Assembly: GCA_039590215.1 (NCBI GenBank)
Contig: JBDHFX010000024.1
Location: forward strand, 1 to 26,919
Reading direction: 5' to 3'
Source of the DNA: CAMYLR01 sp039590215
GTDB taxonomy: Bacteria > Gemmatimonadota > Gemmatimonadetes > JACCXV01 > JAHWKZ01
DNA: 26,919 bases
Below are positions 8,301 through 15,622 of the stretch, in pieces. The notes under the pieces are model-generated. The model did not search any database. It was not told where the DNA came from and was given only the letters and a program-made list of their open reading frames with translations. Position numbers and translations under genes: made by a program. Within the stretch, counting starts at the first letter, position 1. Each line of letters begins with the position of its first letter.

Positions 8301-9323
8301 ATGCCATCGTACTCGCTGGGTGAGCTGGCGAGAGCGATTGATGCCCGACTGGAGGGTGATCCCTCAATCGAGGTAAGCGGTATCGCCCCGCTCGAGGGTG
8401 CCGGCCCCGAGGATCTCTCTTTTCTCGCAAATCGGAAGTACCTGGATGCGGCCCTGGCATCGTCTGCCGGAGCGCTGGTAGTCGACGACGATTACCAGGC
8501 CAACGGGCAGAATGTGTTGCGGAGCGACAACCCTTATCTGTCGTTCGCACGCGCGGTCAACCTGTTGTTGCCCCCGCCAGTGGTTGAGCTCGGCGTGCAT
8601 GCGTCCGTGATTGTGGACCGGGCGACGACGCTTCCGAACGACGTCTCGATTGGCCCCGGCTCGATCGTTGGCCCAGGGGTGGGGCTAGGGTCGAACGTTG
8701 TGATTGGCTCGCTGTGCGTCATCGAGGAGGGAACCGAGATCGGAGATGGCAGTCAACTGTTTTCCCGGGTCACCGTGCATCGGGGCACACGCCTCGGGAA
8801 GCGCTGCATCGTACAGAGTGGAACCGTGCTGGGCTCCGACGGCTTTGGCTATGCGACCGACAAGCTTGGACAGCACCACAAGGTTCCCCAGCGGGGTGGG
8901 TTGTCGATCGGTGACGATGTCGAAATTGGTGCCAACGTGACGATCGATCGCGGGTCGGCTGGAGCGACGGTCATCGAGTCCGGGGTTAAGATTGACAACC
9001 TCGTGCACATTGCTCATAATGTGCAAATAGGTAGAAATGCTATCATAGTTGCTCAAGTCGGCATCTCAGGCAGCACAGAAGTGGGGGAGAGCGCTATGTT
9101 AGCTGGCCAGGTGGGGATCGTGGGGCATGTGAAGGTCGGTGCTCGCGCCCGGGTCGGCGCTCAGGGAGGAGTAATTGGTGATATCCCAGCAGACGCTGAA
9201 TACTCAGGCTATCCGGCGCGATCCCATCGAGATCAAATGCGCGCGCATGCGCTTTTCTCCCGGCTCCCCGAGCTGTTCGAGCGTATCAAGACGCTGGAGC
9301 GCCAGGTGAGATCCAAATCTTAA
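8301..9323 (+). CDS. lpxD: LpxD UDP-3-O-acylglucosamine N-acyltransferase
   Basis: Third step of lipid A synthesis: transfers a 3-hydroxyacyl chain from acyl carrier protein to the 2-amino group of UDP-3-O-acylglucosamine. The 340-residue product has the N-terminal uridine-binding domain ('GIAPLEGAGPEDLSFLANRKY') and a left-handed beta-helix of hexapeptide repeats (about 100-310). The 'NLVHIAHNVQIG' motif contains His239, the catalytic base by family alignment. A C-terminal helix ends the protein ('FSRLPELFERIKTLERQVR'). A GGAGG precedes the ATG at 8301. It begins the lipid A block that continues with lpxC-fabZ and lpxA, and sits directly after the OMP chaperone as in many proteobacteria. I see nothing odd in it. 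Confidence 0.96.
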   Translation: MPSYSLGELARAIDARLEGDPSIEVSGIAPLEGAGPEDLSFLANRKYLDAALASSAGALVVDDDYQANGQNVLRSDNPYLSFARAVNLLLPPPVVELGVHASVIVDRATTLPNDVSIGPGSIVGPGVGLGSNVVIGSLCVIEEGTEIGDGSQLFSRVTVHRGTRLGKRCIVQSGTVLGSDGFGYATDKLGQHHKVPQRGGLSIGDDVEIGANVTIDRGSAGATVIESGVKIDNLVHIAHNVQIGRNAIIVAQVGISGSTEVGESAMLAGQVGIVGHVKVGARARVGAQGGVIGDIPADAEYSGYPARSHRDQMRAHALFSRLPELFERIKTLERQVRSKS

Positions 9324-9351
9324 GGGACCTCCGGTAACTCACGAAATCGAT

Positions 9352-10704
9352 ATGATGAGTAACAATCGACAACTCACCATTGCGCATCCCGTGACCTATA
9401 GCGGCGTGGGACTCCACACCGGAAACCAGTGTCATATGACGTTTGTTCCTGCGGAAGCGAACACTGGGATCCGGTTTGTGCGCGTGGATCTCGAGGGACA
9501 CCCAGAGATCGTTGTTGAGCCTGACCATGTAATCGGCGTGGAGCGAGGGACTTCGATCGGGATCGACGGTAGCAAGGTCCACACGATCGAGCACGTCCTC
9601 GCCGCACTTGCCGTACGAGGCATCGATAATCTGCGGATCGAGCTCGATTCCAGCGAACCACCGGTGGGGGACGGCTCCAGCTTGCCGTTTTGGAAGGTAC
9701 TCCAGGAAGCTGGCCTCGCGGAGCTCGACGCCGAGCGTAGGCGGTACCGTGTCGAGGAACCGATTTTTTACGAGGACGGCGGGGTCGAGATTACCCTGCT
9801 GCCTTCCGATCGCCTGCAAGTGTCATTCTCGATCGATTTTGATCACCCGCTCGTCCAACATCAGTTCGAGTCCTTTGAGATCACGCCAGACACGTTCGAA
9901 AAGGAGATCGCGCCAGCCCGCACGTTCGGTTTCTTGGCCGAGATCGAACAGCTGAGGGAGGCCGGTCTCATCCGGGGTGGCAATCTCCGCAATGCGATCG
10001 TTATCGGCGATGACGAAATCCTGAGTGAGGAACGACTCCGATTCCCTACCGAGCTCGTCCGCCATAAGATCCTGGACCTGCTTGGAGATCTGAAGGTTCT
10101 CAACGTGGACATTCAGGCTCACATCATCGCCCATCGTTCGGGTCACCGGACGCACCTGGCGCTGGTTCAGATCCTCAAGCGACGAATGGCGGGCGAAAGC
10201 GGGAACAACTCGAGTCCGCATGTCGGCAGACCGTCGGCGGGCGCGATATCACAAGAGCAAGCCTCGAAGACCGTGCTCGACGTGTCGCAGATCCTTGACA
10301 CGATCCCACATCGGTATCCGTTCCTACTTGTCGATCGGGTCGTCGAGATGGAAGACGGAAAACGCGTTGTCGGGATCAAGAACGTGACGATAAGTGAGCC
10401 ATTCTTTCAGGGTCATTTCCCTGGGCACCCGGTGATGCCTGGGGTGCTGATCGTCGAGTCGATGGGTCAGGTTGGGGGCCTGCTTCTGATGAGCTTGGTC
10501 GACGACACAGAGGAAAAAGTCGTTTACTTCACTGGTCTTGATAACGTTCGGTTCAGACATCCGGTCCGGCCTGGAGATCAGCTCGTGTGCGAACTAGAGA
10601 TGGTGCGACGCCGCGGCGCGCATTGCAAGATGCGTGGTGTAGCCCGAGTCAACGGTTTGGTGGTTGCGGAAGCCGACCTGATGGCGACACTCGTCGAAAA
10701 ATGA
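9352..10704 (+). CDS. lpxC/fabZ: LpxC-FabZ bifunctional fusion (lipid A deacetylase / hydroxyacyl-ACP dehydratase)
   Basis: One 450-residue protein joining two enzymes. Residues about 1-285 are LpxC, the zinc deacetylase that commits UDP-3-O-acyl-GlcNAc to lipid A: 'HTIEHVLAAL' (zinc His and neighbouring Glu), 'VRHKILDLLGDL' (zinc His and Asp) and 'AHRSGHRTHL' (catalytic His). After a polar linker (about 286-305) comes FabZ, a beta-hydroxyacyl-ACP dehydratase: 'DTIPHRYPFLLVDRV', the catalytic His in 'GHFPGHPVMPG' and Glu in 'LIVESMGQVGG'. Both halves keep their active-site residues. Such fusions are known from Bacteroidota and some other diderms. FabZ and LpxC draw on the same hydroxyacyl-ACP pool. 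Two adjacent ATGs (9352, 9355) are both possible starts. The stop overlaps the lpxA ATG. Confidence 0.96.
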   Translation: MMSNNRQLTIAHPVTYSGVGLHTGNQCHMTFVPAEANTGIRFVRVDLEGHPEIVVEPDHVIGVERGTSIGIDGSKVHTIEHVLAALAVRGIDNLRIELDSSEPPVGDGSSLPFWKVLQEAGLAELDAERRRYRVEEPIFYEDGGVEITLLPSDRLQVSFSIDFDHPLVQHQFESFEITPDTFEKEIAPARTFGFLAEIEQLREAGLIRGGNLRNAIVIGDDEILSEERLRFPTELVRHKILDLLGDLKVLNVDIQAHIIAHRSGHRTHLALVQILKRRMAGESGNNSSPHVGRPSAGAISQEQASKTVLDVSQILDTIPHRYPFLLVDRVVEMEDGKRVVGIKNVTISEPFFQGHFPGHPVMPGVLIVESMGQVGGLLLMSLVDDTEEKVVYFTGLDNVRFRHPVRPGDQLVCELEMVRRRGAHCKMRGVARVNGLVVAEADLMATLVEK

Positions 10705-11486
10705 AATCGGTAGCGGAGACCATACACGCGACTGCGATCGTAGATGAAAGTGCGGAAATCAGCGCTGACGTCTTCGTCGGCCCATACGCGATCATTGGTC
10801 CCGGGGTCACGATCGGTGCTGGCACCCAAATAGCAGCGCACGCAGTGATAGAGCGTGATACGACAATAGGCGAGCGCTGCAAGATTCACTACGGAGCGAT
10901 CATCGGAAGCGATCCTCAGGATCTGAAGTACCAGGGCGAACCGACGACTTGCGTGATCGGCAACCGTACGGTGATTCGCGAGTACGCGACCGTGAATCGC
11001 GGAACCCTGGCGCAAGGATACACGAGCATCGGTGACGCCTGCTTGCTCATGGCGTACGTGCATGTTGCACACGATTGCCTCGTAGGCGACGGTGTGATCC
11101 TGTCAAATGCTGTAAACCTGGCTGGGCATGTCTGCATAGACGAGAACGCCATTATTGGCGGGATGACCCCGGTTCATCAATTCGTCCGTATAGGCGCGCA
11201 TGCGTTTGTGGGTGGGTGCTCTCGCATCCAGAAGGATGTGCCGCCCTACGTCAAAGCCGCCGGTGACCCCGCGGCTTTGTTCGGGCTCAATTCCGTCGGC
11301 CTCGATCGGCGTGGTTTCCCGGAGAACGTAAAGAGCGAACTCAAGCGAGCGTACCGGCTGTTCTTTAACTCCAAGCTCAACATCACCCAAGCGTTGGATC
11401 GATCCAAGGATGAGCTTCATCCGTACCCGGAGATCGTTCGCTTCATCACGTTCATAAACGAGAGCGAGCGGGGAGTCACAGTTTAG
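10701..11486 (+). CDS. lpxA: LpxA UDP-N-acetylglucosamine acyltransferase
   Basis: First step of lipid A synthesis: 3-O-acylation of UDP-GlcNAc from hydroxyacyl-ACP. The 261-residue product is a left-handed beta-helix ('IHATAIVDESAEISADVFVG' and further hexapeptides) with catalytic His124 in 'YVHVAHDCLVGDG', equivalent to E. coli His125. It ends with the C-terminal helical domain ('KSELKRAYRLFFNSKLNITQ'). I place the start at ATG 10701, which overlaps the lpxC-fabZ stop as ATGA and gives the family's usual length. The frame is open further upstream, but those codons read as nonsense inside fabZ. lpxB, often next, is absent; a 44-codon membrane ORF follows instead. Confidence 0.95.
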   Translation: MKSVAETIHATAIVDESAEISADVFVGPYAIIGPGVTIGAGTQIAAHAVIERDTTIGERCKIHYGAIIGSDPQDLKYQGEPTTCVIGNRTVIREYATVNRGTLAQGYTSIGDACLLMAYVHVAHDCLVGDGVILSNAVNLAGHVCIDENAIIGGMTPVHQFVRIGAHAFVGGCSRIQKDVPPYVKAAGDPAALFGLNSVGLDRRGFPENVKSELKRAYRLFFNSKLNITQALDRSKDELHPYPEIVRFITFINESERGVTV

Positions 11487-11487
11487 G

Positions 11488-11622
11488 ATGGTCCTCATCA
11501 AGGCCTGGAAAGAACGCCAGGCCGTCTCACCGCACCGACCTAGGCGGGTGAGAACGCGTTGGATGGTGGTAGTGCTCGCCGCGGTGGTCCTTGCTACCTG
11601 GATGCTCGGGAGGATTCAGTGA
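11488..11622 (+). CDS. Small single-helix membrane protein in the lipid A operon
   Basis: An unrecognised 44-residue ORF beginning one base after the lpxA stop and ending in a GTGA overlap with the next gene. The N-terminal half is strongly basic ('WKERQAVSPHRPRRVRTR'). The C-terminal half is one hydrophobic helix ('WMVVVLAAVVLATWMLG') ending in 'RIQ', which predicts a single-pass inner-membrane protein with its N-terminus in the cytoplasm. Third codon positions are mostly G or C, as in the neighbours. A GGGAG lies 12 bases before the ATG, so the ribosome site is only fair. The exact fit between two operon genes is the best evidence that it is real. It could be a small partner or regulator of lipid A enzymes, but nothing in the sequence names a function. 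Confidence 0.55.
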   Translation: MVLIKAWKERQAVSPHRPRRVRTRWMVVVLAAVVLATWMLGRIQ

Positions 11623-12314
11623 GCCGTCCTCGTCTTCGGTTTCTCGCCAGTAATAGCGGCTGGCTCGTGGCTCGCTTTGTAAGGGCGCTGTCTAGCACGT
11701 GGCGGGTAGACGTGACTGGCCTGGAGCACGTGCAGGCGGTGCGGGACGAGGATCGGGGCGTCATCTTCTGCTTCTGGCACGGACGGATGCTCGAGCTGGC
11801 GGCCCTCCACGCTGGGAAGGACGTCGGCGTGCTCGTGTCCAGTCATCCGGATGGCGTTATGGCAGCCAAGATCGTCGGCCCGCTCGGGTATGTTCCGATC
11901 CGCGGCTCTCGGCGTCGGGCGCCGGTGGCCGGGTTTCGAGCAATGTTGCGTCACGCCGCGGCCGGGGGGGACCTGGCCCTTACTCCAGACGCTCACACCG
12001 ATATCCATAGCGTGTTGCCGGGTGCCGTGGCGCTGGCGGGCAGGACTGGCCACGCGCTGGTACCAGTCGCTGCCGCCGCTCGACCCTGCAGGCGTGTCGA
12101 GTCGTGGGATCGGTTCGAGATCCCGTGGCCCGGGGCTCGTGTCTGCGTCCGCTACGGAAGCGCGGTCCGGGTCGCGAAGGCGGCCGATGAACGACAGAGC
12201 GCGAGCCGAGAGCTCGGCATTCGGCTCCGTGCCCTCCACAGGCAACTGGAGAGCGAGCTCACCGAGCAGCCGCGCCGGGTAGAGCGACGCCGTCGAGCGA
12301 CCCTTTCGGGATGA
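11619..12314 (+). CDS. DUF374-type lysophospholipid acyltransferase-like protein
   Basis: Member of the DUF374 family, distantly related to the LPLAT/LpxL acyltransferases and usually found beside lipid A genes. From the GTG at 11619 (231 residues): the FWHGR motif with His54, 'SSHPDGVMAAKIVGPLGYVPIRGS' (the family's SRDGE...RGSS region), and 'LTPDAHTDIHSVLPGAVALA' at 121-140, where the usual TPDGPRGP is altered to TPDAHTD. Expected role: secondary acylation of lipid A or a related lipid at the inner membrane. GTG 11619 is preferred over an upstream in-frame codon at 11559 because it overlaps the previous stop as GTGA and has GGGAGGA just before it. The stop overlaps the lpxK ATG. The altered TPDG motif could mean a changed substrate. 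Confidence 0.82.
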   Translation: MSRPRLRFLASNSGWLVARFVRALSSTWRVDVTGLEHVQAVRDEDRGVIFCFWHGRMLELAALHAGKDVGVLVSSHPDGVMAAKIVGPLGYVPIRGSRRRAPVAGFRAMLRHAAAGGDLALTPDAHTDIHSVLPGAVALAGRTGHALVPVAAAARPCRRVESWDRFEIPWPGARVCVRYGSAVRVAKAADERQSASRELGIRLRALHRQLESELTEQPRRVERRRRATLSG

Positions 12315-13459
12315 TCCCTAGATCAGAGCGACCGGCCCCGTCTGCTATCGGCGGGCCAACGGTCGTCGAACGCTCAACCACGTATGGTTGGGCGCGCCGG
12401 ACCTTGTACGGCGAAGGTGGCGCGTTGAGTGCGGCGTTTCGTGGGCTCGCCACTCCACTCGCTTCGGGGTGGGCGATCGCCGCCGATCGGCGGCTGAAGA
12501 GTGATGAGCCCGCGATCCGTCTCGGTGCCCCTACGATAAGCGTTGGCAATGTCACGCTGGGCGGTGGGGGAAAGACGCCGCTGATCCATTGGCTGATCAC
12601 CCAGGGGCTAGCTAGCGAGATCCGAGTGGCGGTGCTGTCGCGCGGCTACGGGCGCGGCGCAAACGATGTTGCCGTGGTGACGCCCGGAGATACCTCGATC
12701 GACGTGGCGGCGATCGGAGATGAGCCAGCGCTGCTCGCACGGGCTGGGGCGTGGGTGGGTGTGGGTGCCGATCGCCTGGCTGCAGCGCAGGCCGTGTTGG
12801 CAGCGACCGATCCCGACCTATTCCTGCTCGATGACGGATTGCAATATCGAAGAGTCTCCCGGGAGCTGGATTTGATCGCGTTCGCGGGTCGTGATCTGGT
12901 AGCACCAGCCAAGTGCGTGCCCTCCGGGCCGCTTCGTCAACGACCATCGTGGAGGCCGCCTCGCGGGGCCTGGGTCGTCAACGGCGTCGATCCCCGAACA
13001 CGCGCCTGGCCACCAGGGTCGATCGGCCACGCGCTGGCTTCCTGGTGGGAGCACGCACCCGGGACTGCGACCCAGTGGCGAGACGCTGGCACCGTTGACT
13101 TGGCGGGATGGTTGGCTGGGGGCGAGGGACGGTTCGAGGTCGCCGATCGGAAGGTGATCGTTATTGCCGCCGTAGCCGACCCGGTTTCGGTGGCCCGATT
13201 CGCCGAGTGTGCCGGTTTGTCGCCGACGATCGTGGTCGCCTTTCCTGACCACCATCGCTTTACGGAGATCGACATCGCCGCGCTACTGGTCAAGCACCGC
13301 GACGTGCCGTTCGTTGTCACCGAGAAGGACGCGATCAAGTGTCGACCCGAATGGTTCGGCGACCGACCAGTAGGTGTGCTTCGTCGGAGGCTGGAGCCTT
13401 CGGATCCCGAGCTGCTGAAGAAGCTCGTCGCGGACGTGATGGTTTCGAGCCCACGATGA
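12311..13459 (+). CDS. lpxK: LpxK tetraacyldisaccharide 4'-kinase
   Basis: Inner-membrane kinase that phosphorylates the 4' position of the lipid A disaccharide, giving lipid IVA. The 382-residue product has an N-terminal amphipathic/membrane region, then 'TISVGNVTLGGGGKTP' (77-90; P-loop, with the family's typical SVGN lead), 'VLSRGYGR', 'LLDDGLQYRRVSRELDLI' (the DDGLQ motif) and 'VVTEKDAIKC' (VTEKD) near the C-terminus. The first 30 residues are longer than usual and poorly conserved, so an internal start is possible, but ATG 12311 gives an ATGA overlap with the preceding gene. The stop likewise overlaps nadB. The disaccharide it uses requires LpxB, which is not encoded here. Confidence 0.93.
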   Translation: MIPRSERPAPSAIGGPTVVERSTTYGWARRTLYGEGGALSAAFRGLATPLASGWAIAADRRLKSDEPAIRLGAPTISVGNVTLGGGGKTPLIHWLITQGLASEIRVAVLSRGYGRGANDVAVVTPGDTSIDVAAIGDEPALLARAGAWVGVGADRLAAAQAVLAATDPDLFLLDDGLQYRRVSRELDLIAFAGRDLVAPAKCVPSGPLRQRPSWRPPRGAWVVNGVDPRTRAWPPGSIGHALASWWEHAPGTATQWRDAGTVDLAGWLAGGEGRFEVADRKVIVIAAVADPVSVARFAECAGLSPTIVVAFPDHHRFTEIDIAALLVKHRDVPFVVTEKDAIKCRPEWFGDRPVGVLRRRLEPSDPELLKKLVADVMVSSPR

Positions 13460-15051
13460 ACACCCGCGCTACGGACCGAGTTATTGAGACCGACGTGTTG
13501 GTTCTTGGGAGCGGTATCGCGGGTCTCTCATATGCCATCAAAGCGGCGGCGCACGGAACCGTAACGGTGATCACCAAGAAAGAGGACTCCGAGGCCAACA
13601 CCAACTATGCGCAGGGTGGAATCGCCGCGGTCATGGATCCCGCCGATTCCTTTGATGCGCACATCGCCGATACGCTGCGCGCTGGCGACGGTTTGTGTAA
13701 CACTGACGCAGTTCGGCTCGTGGTTGAGGAGGGGCCGACCCGGGTTCGCGAGCTTATCGATTACGGGGTTCGCTTCAGCTACTCAGCGGGCGATCCAACC
13801 GAGCTCTCTCTGGCTCGAGAAGGGGGTCACTCGGCGCGGCGGATCGTGCGCGCCGACGATCTCACCGGCCGGGCGATAGAAAGCGGACTCCTTGGTGCCG
13901 CGGATCGGGCGGGTGTGCGGATTCACGAGCACTATTTTGCGCTGGACCTGTGGATCACGGAGTCGGCACGTGGAACGCAGTGCGTTGGCGCAGTCGTCGT
14001 TGACCGCCACGGGGGCGAGCTGGTGGCGGTCCGCGCCCGTGTGACCTACATGGCCACAGGCGGGTGCGGTCAGGCCTATCGGTTCACGACAAACCCATCG
14101 ATCGCGACCGGTGATGGTATCGCGATGGCCTATCGGGCCGGGGCGGCAGTGGCCAACATGGAGTTCACCCAGTTTCACCCGACAGGGCTGTATCCCGTTG
14201 ATGAGAAGCCGTTTCTGATCAGTGAGACCGTCCGGGGCGAGGGAGCCATCCTGCGCAATGTCGATGGTCACCCGTTCATGCAGAGCCACGGAACCGCCGA
14301 GCTCGCCCCAAGGGACGAGGTGGCGCGGGCCATTGACGCTGAGATGCGGGCCTCCGGGGCGAGCCACGTTTGGCTCGATTGCAGCCCGATCTCGCACCAA
14401 ACGTTCGAGGAGCGATTCCCGAACATTTTGGCAACATGTCGGGAGCGAGGCCTCGACCCTCCCGATGACATGCTCCCGGTCGTGCCGGCCGCGCATTACA
14501 TGTGCGGCGGGGTCCAAACCGATCTTTGGGGGCGAACCGGCATACACGCTCTTCTCGCAGCCGGTGAAGTGGCGTGCACGGGAGTCCATGGCGCCAATCG
14601 GTTGGCTTCAAACTCGCTCTTGGAAGCGGTCGTCTTTGCCGCGCGGGCCGCTGAGGTGACTCGAGATGTGCTAGCGGAGCGCATCGCGGACGCCGGCGAC
14701 CCACCAGTCTTGGCATCGACGCCGCCTGTTGAGAGTTCGGCGGCTCAGTTGCGTGCCGAGATCGGCGACATTCTATGGGGCGGTGCAGGCATCGTCAGGG
14801 ACGACGACGGGTTGGCACGCGCCGCGAGCCAGCTTGGAGAACTGGGGCGTCGCATGCCGAACTTCTCGGCGGTACCGGAGATGGGAGAGGTGATCAACTT
14901 GTTCCAGATAGCCCAGCTTATCGTCGACTCGGCACAGCGGCGTCGCGAGAGCCGTGGCTTGCATCACACGCTCACCTATCCGGAAACCGATCCGGGGCAA
15001 CAACACGACACGGTGCTGATTCCAGAAGCCAAATCTCCGGTCGGTGGCTAG
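13456..15051 (+). CDS. nadB: L-aspartate oxidase (NAD biosynthesis)
   Basis: Flavoenzyme that oxidises L-aspartate to iminoaspartate for quinolinate and NAD synthesis. The 531-residue product shows the FAD-binding 'VLVLGSGIAGLSYAIKAA' (GSGIAG at 18-23), 'NTNYAQGGIAAV', 'HSARRIVRADDLTGRAIE', 'MEFTQFHPTGLYP', 'ISETVRGEGAIL', 'VPAAHYMCGGVQTDLWGRT' and 'GANRLASNSLLEAVVF'. These assign it to NadB within the fumarate reductase/succinate dehydrogenase flavoprotein superfamily; the absence of a partner iron-sulfur subunit gene fits. I start it at ATG 13456 (ATGA overlap with lpxK). An upstream in-frame start at 13339 would lie deep inside lpxK. nadA and nadC are not in the window, so its place at the end of a lipid A operon looks like co-transcription of convenience. 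Confidence 0.95.
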   Translation: MNTRATDRVIETDVLVLGSGIAGLSYAIKAAAHGTVTVITKKEDSEANTNYAQGGIAAVMDPADSFDAHIADTLRAGDGLCNTDAVRLVVEEGPTRVRELIDYGVRFSYSAGDPTELSLAREGGHSARRIVRADDLTGRAIESGLLGAADRAGVRIHEHYFALDLWITESARGTQCVGAVVVDRHGGELVAVRARVTYMATGGCGQAYRFTTNPSIATGDGIAMAYRAGAAVANMEFTQFHPTGLYPVDEKPFLISETVRGEGAILRNVDGHPFMQSHGTAELAPRDEVARAIDAEMRASGASHVWLDCSPISHQTFEERFPNILATCRERGLDPPDDMLPVVPAAHYMCGGVQTDLWGRTGIHALLAAGEVACTGVHGANRLASNSLLEAVVFAARAAEVTRDVLAERIADAGDPPVLASTPPVESSAAQLRAEIGDILWGGAGIVRDDDGLARAASQLGELGRRMPNFSAVPEMGEVINLFQIAQLIVDSAQRRRESRGLHHTLTYPETDPGQQHDTVLIPEAKSPVGG

Positions 15052-15057
15052 GAGTAC

Positions 15058-15522
15058 GTGCAGATCGAGATCATCGCAGTTGATCGACTTCGAAGCGATT
15101 GGGTGCGGGCTGGTGTAACCGAGTATATGGCTCGAATCGAGCGCTTCTGTAGGATTGAGCGGAAGCACGTCAAACCTTCCAAGAAGGTGGGTGCGGAGGC
15201 GCTGGAGGACGAGGGTCAGCGAATTCTCAAGATCGCTGGGACCGGGTCTCGCGACCGGTTAGTCGCCGTGACACCGGGGGCGGAATCGCTGGCGTCCGAG
15301 GGCTGGGCCGCACTGCTCGACGGATGGTGCATCGACGGGGTCGGACGCGCGATTTTCGCGGTTGGCGGGGCCGATGGGCTCTCGCCGGCAGTGATCGCAG
15401 CTGCCGATCGCAGCGTCGCGCTGGGGCCCCAAACGCTCGCGCACGAGTTGGCACAGGTCGTGCTAGTAGAGCAGCTCTACCGCGCCTGGACGATTATACG
15501 CGGTGAGCCCTACCATCATTGA
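15058..15522 (+). CDS. rlmH: RlmH 23S rRNA pseudouridine-1915 N3-methyltransferase
   Basis: SPOUT-class methyltransferase that modifies pseudouridine 1915 in helix 69 of 23S rRNA. The 154-residue product matches the family from end to end: 'IEIIAVDRLRSDWVRAGVTEYMARI' at the N-terminus, the SAM-binding knot 'AIFAVGGADGLSPAVI' and the signature ending 'LAHELAQVVLVEQLYRAWTIIRGEPYHH'. It starts at GTG 15058, seven bases after the nadB stop, with a GGAG only three bases upstream, so translation may depend on coupling to nadB. The following 100 bases (15523-15622) hold no gene or clear hairpin that I can see. Confidence 0.95.
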   Translation: MQIEIIAVDRLRSDWVRAGVTEYMARIERFCRIERKHVKPSKKVGAEALEDEGQRILKIAGTGSRDRLVAVTPGAESLASEGWAALLDGWCIDGVGRAIFAVGGADGLSPAVIAAADRSVALGPQTLAHELAQVVLVEQLYRAWTIIRGEPYHH

Positions 15523-15622
15523 AGACGTCCACGGGTCTACCTGGGGATGAGGTGAGGGTGCAGATTGTGGGTGCCCAGTAGGCGAATTGGACTGCAACGC
15601 AGGCCCGGAAGGGAGCGATCAA

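Noticed and set aside
13783..14589. 268-codon antisense frame inside nadB
   Set aside because: Shadow of nadB with no recognisable motifs or start context.
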